Shown: positions 55,751 to 63,925, counted from the stretch's first letter. The stretch: DNA of 64,000 nucleotides from Oscillospiraceae bacterium (GCA_015067565.1 SVMF01000006.1:44906-108905); one strand, 5' to 3'. Program-made: numbers and translations. The notes: a model not told the origin generated them from the letters alone.

Positions 55751-57115
55751 ATGAAAAAAACTGCGATAATTTTTCTTTCTCTGTTACTTATCGTGGCGCA
55801 TTTCGTCGGCTGCGACAGCGAAGCACTTCCTTCCACCAAGCCTTCCACTGCAGTACCTACCACGCAAGTGCCTACGACAGAAGCTCCCACAACTGCGGCG
55901 CCTTCTACGGAAGCTCCCACCACAGAAGCACCCACCACGGAAGCTCCTTCCACAGAGGCACCCACACAGCCTCAGGTGGAGATCCCCTTGGACAAGCCTG
56001 TGAACGTGCTGTATTGCACCTATACAGAAAAACCTTATTTTGCCATGGTGGGCACCTGCACCGAGGGTGCCACTGTAGTAGGCGAGGTGGCGGGCATCCG
56101 CTATTCCTCCAAGTCTTACAAGGGCTATTTTTCTCTGCGGCTGCCCTGTGAGAATGGCAGCGTGGAGGTCATTCTGAGCCAGACTACCGGCCCCAACACC
56201 GTTTCCGAACCCTTCAGCTACACCGCGTGGCCCAAATATCAGGAGGCAGGCCGCTGGCTCGTGGTAACGGGCGGCGATTTCCAGTTCTTCCTGCAAAAAA
56301 TGCTCCCCGACTACCAAAAGGACAATTTGGCCACGGAAGATGCCTATGCCGCCCTGGAAGAACAGGTGCAAAAACGCCTGGAAACCATGCACAGCTATAA
56401 CCCCGAAGGCGAGATTATCTATCTCATTGTGCCTTCTTCCATGTCCATCTACCCCGAGCTGGTGCCCGCTGACTATGTGCAAGGCACGGGCCAAAGCCGC
56501 TTGGACCGCATTTCCCAATCTCTGCGCAAGGCAGGTGCCACGGTCATCGACCTGAAATCCGCTTTCATGGCCCACAAAAATGACGAGATGCCCCTGTACT
56601 ACAAGCTGGACAGCCATTGGTCGGACTACGGCGCATTTGTGGCCTATGAAGAACTCTTTACCCACATTTCCAAGAAATTCCCCCATGCCGCCCCCAGAGC
56701 TTTGGAGGAATTCAACTGGAAGGCCGACTACTATCTAAGCGGCGATATAAGCCACTATTTAGGAATGTCCCAATCCGCAGTGCCGGAATACGGTTACTAC
56801 CGCAGCTTTGCCTTCGATGCGCCAAATAGCATCACCTCCATTTCCCGCTACCGTTCCCCTTCTGTCCTTACCTACAGCGATGCCATGACCTACGAAAAGT
56901 GGTTCGGCACCGAAAGGCCGGAGTTGCCCTCCTGCATGGTGATCCGCGACTCCTACTCCACGCAGATCTATGATCTCATCCTTGAACGCATGGACAACAC
57001 CCATTTTTTGGGGATGTGGAACTACACTTGGAACAGCAGCACCATCAAGGCAGAAAAGCCGGACTATGTAATCTACCTGGTGGCCGAGTGGAACATTGAT
57101 GTTCTTATGAAATAA
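55751..57115 (+). CDS. Second SGNH/AlgX-like lipoprotein with Pro/Thr stalk
   Basis: 454 residues. The signal peptide has a possible lipobox (AHFVGC, Cys about 20), followed by a low-complexity stalk of repeated PTTEAP units (about 28-75) that would extend the domain into the wall. The catalytic part has YLIVPSSMSIYPELVP, LDSHWSDYGAF (D287, H289) and the nucleophile block VIRDSYSTQIYDLI. GGAGG precedes ATG. A paralogue-like partner to the previous gene, so the MBOAT may feed two esterase/transferase enzymes. Confidence 0.9.
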   Translation: MKKTAIIFLSLLLIVAHFVGCDSEALPSTKPSTAVPTTQVPTTEAPTTAAPSTEAPTTEAPTTEAPSTEAPTQPQVEIPLDKPVNVLYCTYTEKPYFAMVGTCTEGATVVGEVAGIRYSSKSYKGYFSLRLPCENGSVEVILSQTTGPNTVSEPFSYTAWPKYQEAGRWLVVTGGDFQFFLQKMLPDYQKDNLATEDAYAALEEQVQKRLETMHSYNPEGEIIYLIVPSSMSIYPELVPADYVQGTGQSRLDRISQSLRKAGATVIDLKSAFMAHKNDEMPLYYKLDSHWSDYGAFVAYEELFTHISKKFPHAAPRALEEFNWKADYYLSGDISHYLGMSQSAVPEYGYYRSFAFDAPNSITSISRYRSPSVLTYSDAMTYEKWFGTERPELPSCMVIRDSYSTQIYDLILERMDNTHFLGMWNYTWNSSTIKAEKPDYVIYLVAEWNIDVLMK

Positions 57116-57155
57116 GCCAAACGGGCCTTCCTTAAAAAGGAAGGCCCGTTTGGCT
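57115..57155 (+). terminator. Long hairpin terminator of the acetylation cluster
   Basis: AGCCAAACGGGCCTTCCTT pairs with AAGGAAGGCCCGTTTGGCT, a perfect 19-bp stem with a tight A loop, overlapping the stop codon. The T tract is weak (GTTCTC). Confidence 0.7.
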
Positions 57156-57203
57156 GTTCTCGTCCTGCGCCCACAAAAAAGAGGTTCTATCATAATGTCT
57201 GCT

Positions 57204-57440
57204 GAATAAGTCGCTATAGCGACTTATTCGTGCGGCATCGCCGCAAATTGCATAAAAACGGCTCTTTTTAACCGTTTTTGCACGATTCAGACATGTAAAC
57301 AATGTGTATTTTCGTTGGTGCATCGCAATGCACCAACGAAAGGTGCAAGGTTTTTGCGGTAAAACCGCCAAAATCCTTGCACTTGAACAACGCATAATAG
57401 CCATGAAAGCCTTGGCTTGCAAGGGCTTTCGCGTTGTTCA
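57204..57440. repeat. Array of five consecutive inverted repeats
   Basis: No gene. Five hairpins follow one another: a perfect 26-bp palindrome at 57204-57229 (GAATAAGTCGCTA and its complement), a composite at 57231-57282, a 14-bp stem at 57310-57341 (TTTCGTTGGTGCAT), a nested stem at 57343-57382 (GTGCAAGG outside, GCGGT inside) and a nested stem at 57384-57440 (TGAACAACGC outside, GAAAGCC inside). They separate the acetylation cluster from the AT-rich island. Confidence 0.72.
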
Positions 57441-57533
57441 GTACGCATTATTTAATAGCAAAGGCGGTCCTGTTTTTTCTGGCGAGTGGCTCACTTTTTT
57501 CTTGACGTTTGCAGCTTTGTCAGAACCTCTGGT

Positions 57534-58232
57534 CTATGCTTTTAAATATCCTCTATTGCGGAGCTCATTTGCTACATTTTTCATATCATTAAAGTATTTT
57601 TCAAATGTGTCGTGGCTACCTCTCATTTGGGGGTGTCTAAAGGATACAACTGGAATTTGCTTACCCGTTTCTAATGTGCAAAGGAAAAAATTATAGCTAC
57701 CAAGCGGCCTTTTATCCCAGTCGGAAGCATGAGAAAGCACATGGTCATGCAATATGTCAGCATTTTTGCCGGTTCCGCGACCACAACAAATAATGATGTC
57801 TGGTTGATAGAGTTCAATCTGTGTGTTGATATACACTGCATCATTCATGCCAAAGGTTCTAATTTCCTCATCCTCGGCTTCGGCGTCTCCGCCAATTTTC
57901 TTGATGTTTAAAGCAGCAATCGTTTTCATGCATTCCGTTTTATTAGCTTTTGTAATTCTCCGTTGGTAGTCACCACCACAGCGAATTGCCTGCGTCCAAC
58001 GCGCAATATTGTTCCATGTTCTCCAATAACCGGATTTCCTAGGTTCTGAAAGCAAATATGCGCACAGATCAGTATCACCATCACCCCAGTTTGCTTCTTT
58101 AAGAACATACAGGATTTTTAAATCCTGTTTTAGCCATGTTTCTTCGTCAAACAAACCATCGGATATAAAGGTGGTGTAGTTGCGCTCTTTTCGCCAACGG
58201 CTAAAAAGCTCTCGCTCTTTTTCTTTTATCAT
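57534..58232 (-). CDS. Uracil-DNA-glycosylase-superfamily-like protein
   Basis: 232 residues. It shows an N-terminal strand LKILYVLKEANWGDGDTD, a central FGMNDAVYINTQIELYQPDI followed by IICCGRGTGKNADIL, and a late VVSFRHPQMRGSH. The order of a motif A-like strand, a Rossmann-type CCG turn and an HP-containing loop recalls divergent UDG-superfamily proteins of unknown activity. The catalytic residues of true UDGs are not obvious. AAGGAG lies nine bases before the ATG, 20 bases after the WYL gene stop. AT-richer than the neighbours. Last gene of the island operon. Confidence 0.5.
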   Translation of the reverse strand: MIKEKERELFSRWRKERNYTTFISDGLFDEETWLKQDLKILYVLKEANWGDGDTDLCAYLLSEPRKSGYWRTWNNIARWTQAIRCGGDYQRRITKANKTECMKTIAALNIKKIGGDAEAEDEEIRTFGMNDAVYINTQIELYQPDIIICCGRGTGKNADILHDHVLSHASDWDKRPLGSYNFFLCTLETGKQIPVVSFRHPQMRGSHDTFEKYFNDMKNVANELRNRGYLKA

Positions 58233-58252
58233 AGAAACATACTCCTTTTTGT

Positions 58253-59293
58253 TTAAGATTGGTAGCGATTGAGTGCATTCTGTAAATCTTCTTTTACAGT
58301 ATGTGCCAAGTCAGAGGGGGACAAGACGCGAACATGGCGGCAGTATTGCAGTGCCCAGTGGCGCATGGCGCTCCAATTGACGGTGACACGGGCTGTGACT
58401 TCCTCCTCTGTTTCCTCAGAGAAGGTGATGTCTGTGCCGAACCAGTCGATCACGTCATTCAAGATGCCTTTTTTCATTCGGAAGGTTACGGGGACGCTTT
58501 CACCGCTGAACATATACAGGTGCTCTGCCATGTGCTTGGGAAGGGAAAACTGCTTTCCCCCTTCTACCTGCTCTTTGGGTTTTATGGGGCTGTCCAAAAG
58601 CCGAATATTCGTGATCCGATCTATGCGGTAGTTGGCGAGATAGTCGTATTTGTCATAGTTGCCAATCAGATAATATCGGCCGTTGGTAGCTGCCATCTGA
58701 TAGGGATTGACGATGTACTCCTGCTCCCGCCTGGGGTGCAGCTTCTTGTCGATACCGTATTTGTTATAGGTAAATGCCACCTGCTTTCCCATTGCAATGG
58801 CTTCATCAATGATTTCGATGGTATAAAACAGCTGCAGATTCGCAGGTTTCGTCTCCGGGAAGGTGGAAATAAACCGCACTCTGGGCTTGAAGTAACGATT
58901 GGAAAGCCCTTCTAACTTTTCCACAAGCTCTTTGCATTGGCTGTAAGGGATGTGCTTGGAGAACAGCAAGCTGTCGATCAGAAGTCGCAGCTCCGCATCC
59001 GTGAAATCCCGTTCCAGATAGAAGTCAGAGAGGATATAGCTGGTTTCTTTCTTGCCCTGTTTGTTGATGTAAGTCCGAGCCACATCGTCCCTGCACTCGA
59101 TGGGATAACCGGCCGCCATCAGATTTGACAGATTCCGGGCCACGGTTTTGCGATCTGCAGTCATATCGTAGTCAGACTGCAGAAGCTCTATGATCTGCTT
59201 CTGACTCAGCTTATGTTCCTCATCTGTGTACCGTTTCAGAATATCCAAGATATTCATGATCAGCATTTTCTTTGCCGGTGCAGTTTGTGCCAT
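58253..59293 (-). CDS. WYL-domain transcriptional regulator
   Basis: 346 residues. N-terminal helix-turn-helix (LDILKRYTDEEHKLSQKQII, then DRKTVARNLSNLM); WYL domain at about 150-230 (VAFTYNKYG, IVNPYQMAATNGRYYLIGN, YRIDRITNI) and the C-terminal WCX extension (VTFRMKKGILNDVIDWFG). WYL proteins bind single-stranded or other nucleic-acid ligands and often repress defence operons (for example BrxR/CapW-type regulators). The ATG at 59293 lies six bases after GAGGTG. Imperfect inverted repeats just upstream could be its operator. Between the GyrA-like and UDG-like genes, all on the minus strand. Confidence 0.9.
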   Translation of the reverse strand: MAQTAPAKKMLIMNILDILKRYTDEEHKLSQKQIIELLQSDYDMTADRKTVARNLSNLMAAGYPIECRDDVARTYINKQGKKETSYILSDFYLERDFTDAELRLLIDSLLFSKHIPYSQCKELVEKLEGLSNRYFKPRVRFISTFPETKPANLQLFYTIEIIDEAIAMGKQVAFTYNKYGIDKKLHPRREQEYIVNPYQMAATNGRYYLIGNYDKYDYLANYRIDRITNIRLLDSPIKPKEQVEGGKQFSLPKHMAEHLYMFSGESVPVTFRMKKGILNDVIDWFGTDITFSEETEEEVTARVTVNWSAMRHWALQYCRHVRVLSPSDLAHTVKEDLQNALNRYQS

Positions 59294-59382
59294 TTCAATC
59301 ACCTCGTATTCAGAGTATCATGTTTGACACCGTATTACAATACCCAATGTGGCATTTCTGCCCCATCCGGTGAATTTTCGTA

Positions 59383-60567
59383 TTATAAATCAATCATTTC
59401 CGTCTTTCTGGGTTTTGCGTGTTTTTCCTTAATGGCAAGCAGTTCTCGGCACATTTCTTCGCTTGTTGGTGCTGCTCCGTTTTTCTTCTGAAGGAAGTCC
59501 CGATAGAACGCCAAATGCTCCGATAGAATGCTGTGTAGCGACATTCTTGCGGGCTCATTGCCGGAAAGCAGAATCGCCTGATAATCAACGACAGTATCCA
59601 GCTCTGTTTTTTGGTAAAGCAAATCCAGTACCTTGGGAATATCTGCGTTTGCTTTAAGCTCTACGCCGATTTCGGCGTAGTACATGGGGTACGCTCTTAC
59701 GACTCCGGGAAGCGCATCATCCCAGACAAGCATATCAATCCACTTTGTAAGTGCTTCCGGATCATTGGCCACTGTTATGGGAGTTTCTCTAAATATCAGT
59801 GTGGACTTTCTTTTTCTTCCCTCAGGTGGTTCCACGTGTGCTTTGCTCCGTATCCGAATTTGCCCCCGTCCCTTGCGGTAAATTTCTTCCAATTCACTTT
59901 TGTTCGTTACGATCCCTCCGGTGATAAAGTCGGGACCTTGAATATAGTCCATAACACATTCCGGAGGCAAGTCAGGATCTTTGATCATCGCCACCATTGC
60001 ATCTATTACTTCCCCTAAGTTGTGGGGCGGAATTTTGCTCACAAATCCGTCTGCCGTTGTATCTGTGCCTAAAATAACTGCCCAGGGAAGGCAGGAAGGT
60101 AATACAAGTGGCACCTTACCTCCTGAGATATAGTTATCATTTCCATACTGAACATAAGATTTGTTCACGTATCTCAGCATGGTATCTTCTGCAACAGAAC
60201 TGATTCTGATTTCTGTGAACCGAGGAGATGCAGGTCCATATCCATATCCGCCAAAGTTCCCACGACCTGCTTCTATAAGCGCCACGGTATTAAAATGCTG
60301 GGTCATTTGTGCAATGGTGTTATTAATTAAATCGGATTCTCCATAACCCAAGTGATCAGACATTTCCTCGCCAATGCCATATTTGCCTCCTGCATCTAAA
60401 AATGTTAATATTGTGTTTTCATATTCAGCACTGCCGGATAAATTGCGCACATACATTGTCCAAAGTATACGTCGCTGCCTTGGTGTTAAGCCATCCCGAA
60501 CATCCGGAAGATTGTAACGTTCATCGTCTGTTATGATGTCGACTTTCTTCTTCAATGCTTCTGTCAT
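59383..60567 (-). CDS. Truncated GyrA/ParC-like protein without the active-site tyrosine
   Basis: 394 residues. Matches the N-terminal breakage-reunion part of type IIA topoisomerase A subunits: YNLPDVRDGLTPRQRRILWTM, then MSDHLGYGESDLINNTIAQM and LIEAGRGNFGG. The block equivalent to MRYTEIR of E. coli GyrA reads PRFTEIR here, so the DNA-cleaving Tyr is Phe (F117). The HxHGD region is also changed (HLGYGES). The chain stops at the start of the coiled-coil gate and lacks the beta-propeller. No GyrB-like gene is in the window. It starts at the ATG at 60567 behind GGAGG. First gene of the WYL/UDG-like island. Probably a non-cleaving DNA-binding protein. Confidence 0.85.
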   Translation of the reverse strand: MTEALKKKVDIITDDERYNLPDVRDGLTPRQRRILWTMYVRNLSGSAEYENTILTFLDAGGKYGIGEEMSDHLGYGESDLINNTIAQMTQHFNTVALIEAGRGNFGGYGYGPASPRFTEIRISSVAEDTMLRYVNKSYVQYGNDNYISGGKVPLVLPSCLPWAVILGTDTTADGFVSKIPPHNLGEVIDAMVAMIKDPDLPPECVMDYIQGPDFITGGIVTNKSELEEIYRKGRGQIRIRSKAHVEPPEGRKRKSTLIFRETPITVANDPEALTKWIDMLVWDDALPGVVRAYPMYYAEIGVELKANADIPKVLDLLYQKTELDTVVDYQAILLSGNEPARMSLHSILSEHLAFYRDFLQKKNGAAPTSEEMCRELLAIKEKHAKPRKTEMIDL

Positions 60568-60854
60568 AGTATAAATTTCCTCCTTCTGTCTGTGTTGTTC
60601 GATCTGTATATATAATAACTCGTTGGATGGGGCAAAAACATCCCATCCAACGGGAAGCAATTCATGCCTATCTCTTACCGTAAAAGAAGCCCGGAGGAAA
60701 GAAAAATCTTCGGAGTTTTCGGTGCAGTAAGGGTAACTGTAAGGGTAAAACAGGGTTTTAGTTTGCTTAGGCGTCATTTTTCTGCATTTCTCAAAGATTG
60801 AGATTTGTTTCGTGTTTTTCGGAGTTTCTCTTGCTTGCTTCGTTTTTAGATAAG
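60568..60854 (-). other. Leader of the GyrA-like gene
   Basis: About 290 bases between the GyrA-like start and the tRNA terminator. The frame stays open upstream on the minus strand, but no ribosome site supports a longer protein. It contains a short repeated GTAAGGGTAA stretch (60727-60750) and no convincing promoter. Confidence 0.4.
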
Positions 60855-60886
60855 AAAAGATCCTGATTTCTTCCGAAATCAGGATC
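60855..60886 (-). terminator. Terminator of the tRNA-Val gene
   Basis: GATCCTGATTTC / GAAATCAGGATC, a perfect 12-bp stem with a 4-base loop, followed on the minus strand by TTTTCTT, about 10 bases after the tRNA CCA end. Confidence 0.88.
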
Positions 60887-60895
60887 TTCAAAAAC

Positions 60896-60972
60896 TGGTG
60901 GACGATATAGGACTCGAACCTATGACCTTCCGCACGTCAAGCGGATGCTCTAGCCAGCTGAGCTAATCGTCC
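60896..60972 (-). tRNA. tRNA-Val (GAC)
   Basis: 77-base tRNA with a perfect 7-bp acceptor stem (GGACGAT / ATCGTCC), D arm GCTCAGCTGGCTAGAGC, anticodon stem-loop TCCGC-TTGACGT-GCGGA giving anticodon GAC (valine), T arm ATAGG-TTCGAGT-CCTAT, and an encoded CCA. The accessory island lies on its 3' side, a common integration target, but no attachment-site duplication was found. Confidence 0.97.
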
Positions 60973-60984
60973 GTAGCGAGGCTT

Positions 60985-61013
60985 ATTATAGCACCCGACT
61001 TTTTGTTTGTCAA
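60985..61013 (-). promoter_or_regulatory. Promoter of the tRNA-Val gene
   Basis: On the minus strand TTGACA and TATAAT with a 17-base spacer, about 13 bases before the tRNA. A consensus stable-RNA promoter. Confidence 0.92.
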
Positions 61014-61303
61014 GAACTTTTTTTGAAAATTGCATAATTTTTTATGCGTCGAGGGTTCGCGTTGACGCGGCTCAGCCATTGCCATAAAAGACTGCTCGTT
61101 TGATATTCTGAGGACCAAAGCGACGAAGAATCCTGTTGGTGCCAAGAAATGCAGACATTTATGCGGCCACACACCAAGATTCTTCGCCGCGCACAGAATA
61201 CAAAAGGAGCGGCATTTTCGTTTGTCACGATGCGTTTGGATTGCGAAAAACCGCCGATCGCTCTGTCAGACGGTCGACGGCTTTCTGCGTGCATGGATAC
61301 AAG
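61014..61303. other. Intergenic region between tRNA-Val and the right spo0A
   Basis: About 290 bases. Reading frames through it have no ribosome sites and no recognisable protein. A GCGGTTTTT stretch on the minus strand (near 61250) could be a weak terminator for spo0A. Otherwise nothing seen. Confidence 0.45.
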
Positions 61304-62062
61304 TTACAGTGCGATGGCATTGCTGCGCTTGAGCTGCAGCTGGAGCTTATCGGCGATGAGGGCGATGAACTCGGAATTCGTGGGTTTTCCCTTGGTATTG
61401 CTGACGGTATAGCCGAAAAATCTCTGCAAAGTATCCAGATCGCCCCGATCCCATGCCACCTCGATGGCATGGCGGATGGCTCGCTCCACACGGCTCGGTG
61501 TCGTGGCGAAGGTTCTTGCCACCTGCGGATACAGAACCTTCGTGATTGCGTTGATGACCTCCATGTCCTTTACGGCCAGAATGATCGCTTCTCGCAGGTA
61601 CTGATAGCCCTTGATATGCGCAGGCACACCGATCTCGTGGATCATCGAGGTCACCATCGTTTCGATGTTCGGACGCTCCTTTGGCTTGCCGCTCTCTCGC
61701 AGCTGATCCAATCGTTCGGCGATCGCAGCCGTCGTGCACGGCTTGAGCATGACATATTCTACCCCGTGCTGCTGCAGCGCGGCACCGACAAACTCCGTCA
61801 TGAAGTCCGCCAGAACCAGGATCAACGGCTTCTTGTCCAGAAGCGAGGCCGCCTTGACAACGGCAATGCCGTCTGCCTTCGGAAGCATCATATCCAAAAC
61901 CAAAATCTCCGGCTTGAGCTGGCGCAGAAGCTCCATTGCGCTGACCCCGTCAGGGGCCGTTCCGACAATCGCATATCGTTCTGTCTGCCTGAGTGTTGCC
62001 GAGAGATTTCGGGTAAAATCCTCGTTGCTGTTTGCCAGCAGCACCCGCATCATTTTTTCCAT
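61304..62062 (-). CDS. spo0A: Stage 0 sporulation response regulator Spo0A, right copy
   Basis: 252 residues, identical to the left copy at 15845-16603 for residues 1-243 or so, then ending LKRSNAIAL instead of LKTEKAVHF. The same receiver features apply: phospho-acceptor Asp in [12 protein letters not shown], and the same LLANS in place of the acidic pair. The DNA-binding domain is intact. The promoter and tandem Spo0A boxes are duplicated too. It lies beside tRNA-Val and is divergent from the lipoprotein at 62345. Whether both copies are expressed, or one is recent, cannot be told from sequence. The terminator differs from the left copy. Confidence 0.95.
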   Translation of the reverse strand: MEKMMRVLLANSNEDFTRNLSATLRQTERYAIVGTAPDGVSAMELLRQLKPEILVLDMMLPKADGIAVVKAASLLDKKPLILVLADFMTEFVGAALQQHGVEYVMLKPCTTAAIAERLDQLRESGKPKERPNIETMVTSMIHEIGVPAHIKGYQYLREAIILAVKDMEVINAITKVLYPQVARTFATTPSRVERAIRHAIEVAWDRGDLDTLQRFFGYTVSNTKGKPTNSEFIALIADKLQLQLKRSNAIAL

Positions 62063-62266
62063 TCCCTTTCCTCCATAAAATACAAATTCCTGAACGGTAG
62101 TACCAACTTAGCACACCATTCGGGCATTTGCAAGGTATTTTACGGCGAAAATGCCATGTTTCGTTCGACATTATTCGACATTTGTGATTTTTTGCACAAA
62201 AATACAGACTTTCCTCGCCCATATCAGTCCAAATTCGTCTAAAATATTCTGAATTTCAAAGATGAT
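61329..62266 (-). repeat. Right copy of the 938-bp inverted repeat carrying spo0A
   Basis: Reverse-complement partner of 15641-16578. The two arms enclose about 44.7 kb. Sequence diverges completely just outside both ends. Confidence 0.92.
62164..62180 (-). promoter_or_regulatory. Tandem Spo0A boxes upstream of the right spo0A
   Basis: Two TTCGACA motifs (reverse of TGTCGAA) at 62164-62170 and 62174-62180, spaced 10 bp, identical to the left copy. They lie between spo0A and the divergent lipoprotein gene, so either gene could respond. Confidence 0.7.
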
Positions 62267-62287
62267 GATGGCTATGGTATTTTATGG

Positions 62288-62315
62288 TTGATTTTACGCT
62301 GCTTTATGGTATGAT
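62288..62315 (+). promoter_or_regulatory. Promoter of the lipoprotein at 62345
   Basis: TTGATT and TATGAT with a 16-base spacer, about 30 bases before the start codon, just outside the repeat arm. Confidence 0.6.
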
Positions 62316-62344
62316 GATAACAGAAACAATCAGGAGGCAGAAAG

Positions 62345-63838
62345 ATGAAAAAATGTATGGCGATGTTTCTTGCGGCGTGCTTGATCTTCTCCCTGGCCGC
62401 CTGCGCAAAAGAGGGAAGGGCAGAACCGACAGACTCCGTGTCAACGACCCGACCGACCTCGGTTGAGGCCGAAAAGCCGGGCGAGGACATTGAGCTCAAG
62501 CAGCTCGAGGGTATTTACCGCCCGGAGAACAATGATGACACCTATGAGAAACGTCTGCAGATCTACAATCTGAACGACACGCTCCTGCTAGAGCAGAGCT
62601 ATTGGATGGACGGCGAGCTGATCGAAACATTGGCAGAGGAGTTCTGGCTGCATGAAGACGGCATTTCCGGCAGCAGCGTGACAGGGCTGGCGCAGACCTT
62701 TGGCCAAAACGACAGCTATCAGGCCGCTGCCTTTGAGCGCACGATCCTTCTGACCGATGAGGGCCTTGTCCTGCGGTCGGAGGAGGGGGAAGAGAATTTT
62801 GTCCGCGACGAAAGCATCGCGGGCGCGCACAATGACTATACGACCTACCTCGTAGGTGAGATAGATTCGCAGCTGTGTGGTGCTTGGGAATCCTACGGTA
62901 TGGGCTATGCCGCAGCTGTCGTGTTTGAGCCGAGCGGGTACTGCCGCATTGTGGTCAAGCAGAGAAACACACCGTGCTTCCTCTTTGAGGGTGCATGGTG
63001 CGTGGAGGATGATATCCTCCGATGCAACGGCGAGCAGATCGTCGGCGGCAGGCTGCACATGGAGTACGGCTTCAGCTACGAATGGAATGAAAACGGTGAG
63101 CTGCTGCTGTATGCACAGACGGAGGGAACGGTTGCATTGATGGGTGGCGCGTTCTGCTTCCGCCCGAGCGGGGGCGATTGGATGATCGGCATGCCGCAGA
63201 CGCAGACTGTGGGGTACTTTACGCAAATGTATGATGTCTGTGGTGAGTACACCGACGATTTGGGCAACCTCTATGGGTACGATTACCGTGTTCCGCAGCT
63301 TTTGAGCGAGAAACCCGGTGCGCAGGAGCTGAATGCGGAGCTTCAGGACATTTTCGGCAGCATCGCGCAGGAGGAGCTGGCTTCGATCGGGGAGGGGGCG
63401 TCCATTCATTGCGAATCGATTCGCTGGTTTGCCACACACTATGACGGCCTTTTGTTCCTTGTGCTGAGCGCGAGAAGCGTCTATGGCTATGAGTCGTATG
63501 CCGCATTTTGCTACGAGCCTGCGACGGATACCCGACTAAACAACAGTGAGCTGATCGCTCGCATGGGCTTAAGTGAGTCGGAGTATCTTGAGGCCTTCCG
63601 AGCTGCGGCGGAGGCTTCCTTCCGCAACAGCTTTGGCGGCATGAGTCAGGAGGATTGGGAGATGTACGGCTGTGAGGAGCTGCTTCAGTGGACGGTCTCG
63701 GACGAGGCGGTTCATATGGACCGACCCGTCTATGTAGATGATTTCGGTAATCTGGTCGTGGCGGCACAGATCGGCTCCATTGCCGGCGCAAGCTATTATG
63801 AACGACTGATCTATCTTTTAGGCGAGTCGGTCGGATGA
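62345..63838 (+). CDS. Large lipoprotein, function unknown
   Basis: 497 residues. Signal peptide with lipobox FSLAAC (Cys about 20), a Thr/Glu linker, then two regions. The middle (about 60-290) is rich in beta strands and acidic residues (GSSVTGLAQTFG, RILLTDEGLVLRSEE-like). The C-terminal 190 residues resemble the DUF3298/RsiV fold in layout (AQELNAELQDIFGSI, IRWFATHYDGLLFLVLSARS, CYEPATDTRLNNSELIAR). AGGAGG precedes ATG. It may be an extracellular ligand-binding lipoprotein. Transcribed divergently from the right spo0A. Confidence 0.8.
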   Translation: MKKCMAMFLAACLIFSLAACAKEGRAEPTDSVSTTRPTSVEAEKPGEDIELKQLEGIYRPENNDDTYEKRLQIYNLNDTLLLEQSYWMDGELIETLAEEFWLHEDGISGSSVTGLAQTFGQNDSYQAAAFERTILLTDEGLVLRSEEGEENFVRDESIAGAHNDYTTYLVGEIDSQLCGAWESYGMGYAAAVVFEPSGYCRIVVKQRNTPCFLFEGAWCVEDDILRCNGEQIVGGRLHMEYGFSYEWNENGELLLYAQTEGTVALMGGAFCFRPSGGDWMIGMPQTQTVGYFTQMYDVCGEYTDDLGNLYGYDYRVPQLLSEKPGAQELNAELQDIFGSIAQEELASIGEGASIHCESIRWFATHYDGLLFLVLSARSVYGYESYAAFCYEPATDTRLNNSELIARMGLSESEYLEAFRAAAEASFRNSFGGMSQEDWEMYGCEELLQWTVSDEAVHMDRPVYVDDFGNLVVAAQIGSIAGASYYERLIYLLGESVG

Positions 63839-63845
63839 CAAAAAA

Positions 63846-63875
63846 GAGAGCGACATCGTGAACGATGTCGCTCTC
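63846..63875 (-). terminator. Terminator-like hairpin, minus-strand orientation
   Basis: GAGAGCGACATCG, loop TGAA, CGATGTCGCTCTC, with a T run on the minus strand only. It probably ends a minus-strand gene beyond the window and may also stop the lipoprotein transcript. Confidence 0.7.
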
Positions 63876-63882
63876 AGTCTGT

Positions 63883-63925
63883 CGAATAACCCCTGTTTTG
63901 CGTCAAGCAAGACAGGGGTTATTCG
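63883..63925. repeat. Second hairpin near the right edge
   Basis: CGAATAACCCCTGT / ACAGGGGTTATTCG, a perfect 14-bp stem with a 15-base loop. It is preceded by CAGTCTGT, as in the intergenic hairpin at 18864. The last 75 bases of the window show no supported gene. Confidence 0.55.

Noticed and set aside
57384..57440. Hairpin as an integron attC site
   Set aside because: The outer arms do not carry the GTTRRRY and RYYYAAC core sites required.
60896..60972. tRNA-Val as proven integration site of the island
   Set aside because: No duplicated 3' tRNA segment was found at the far side of the island and there is no integrase, so it is mentioned only as context.
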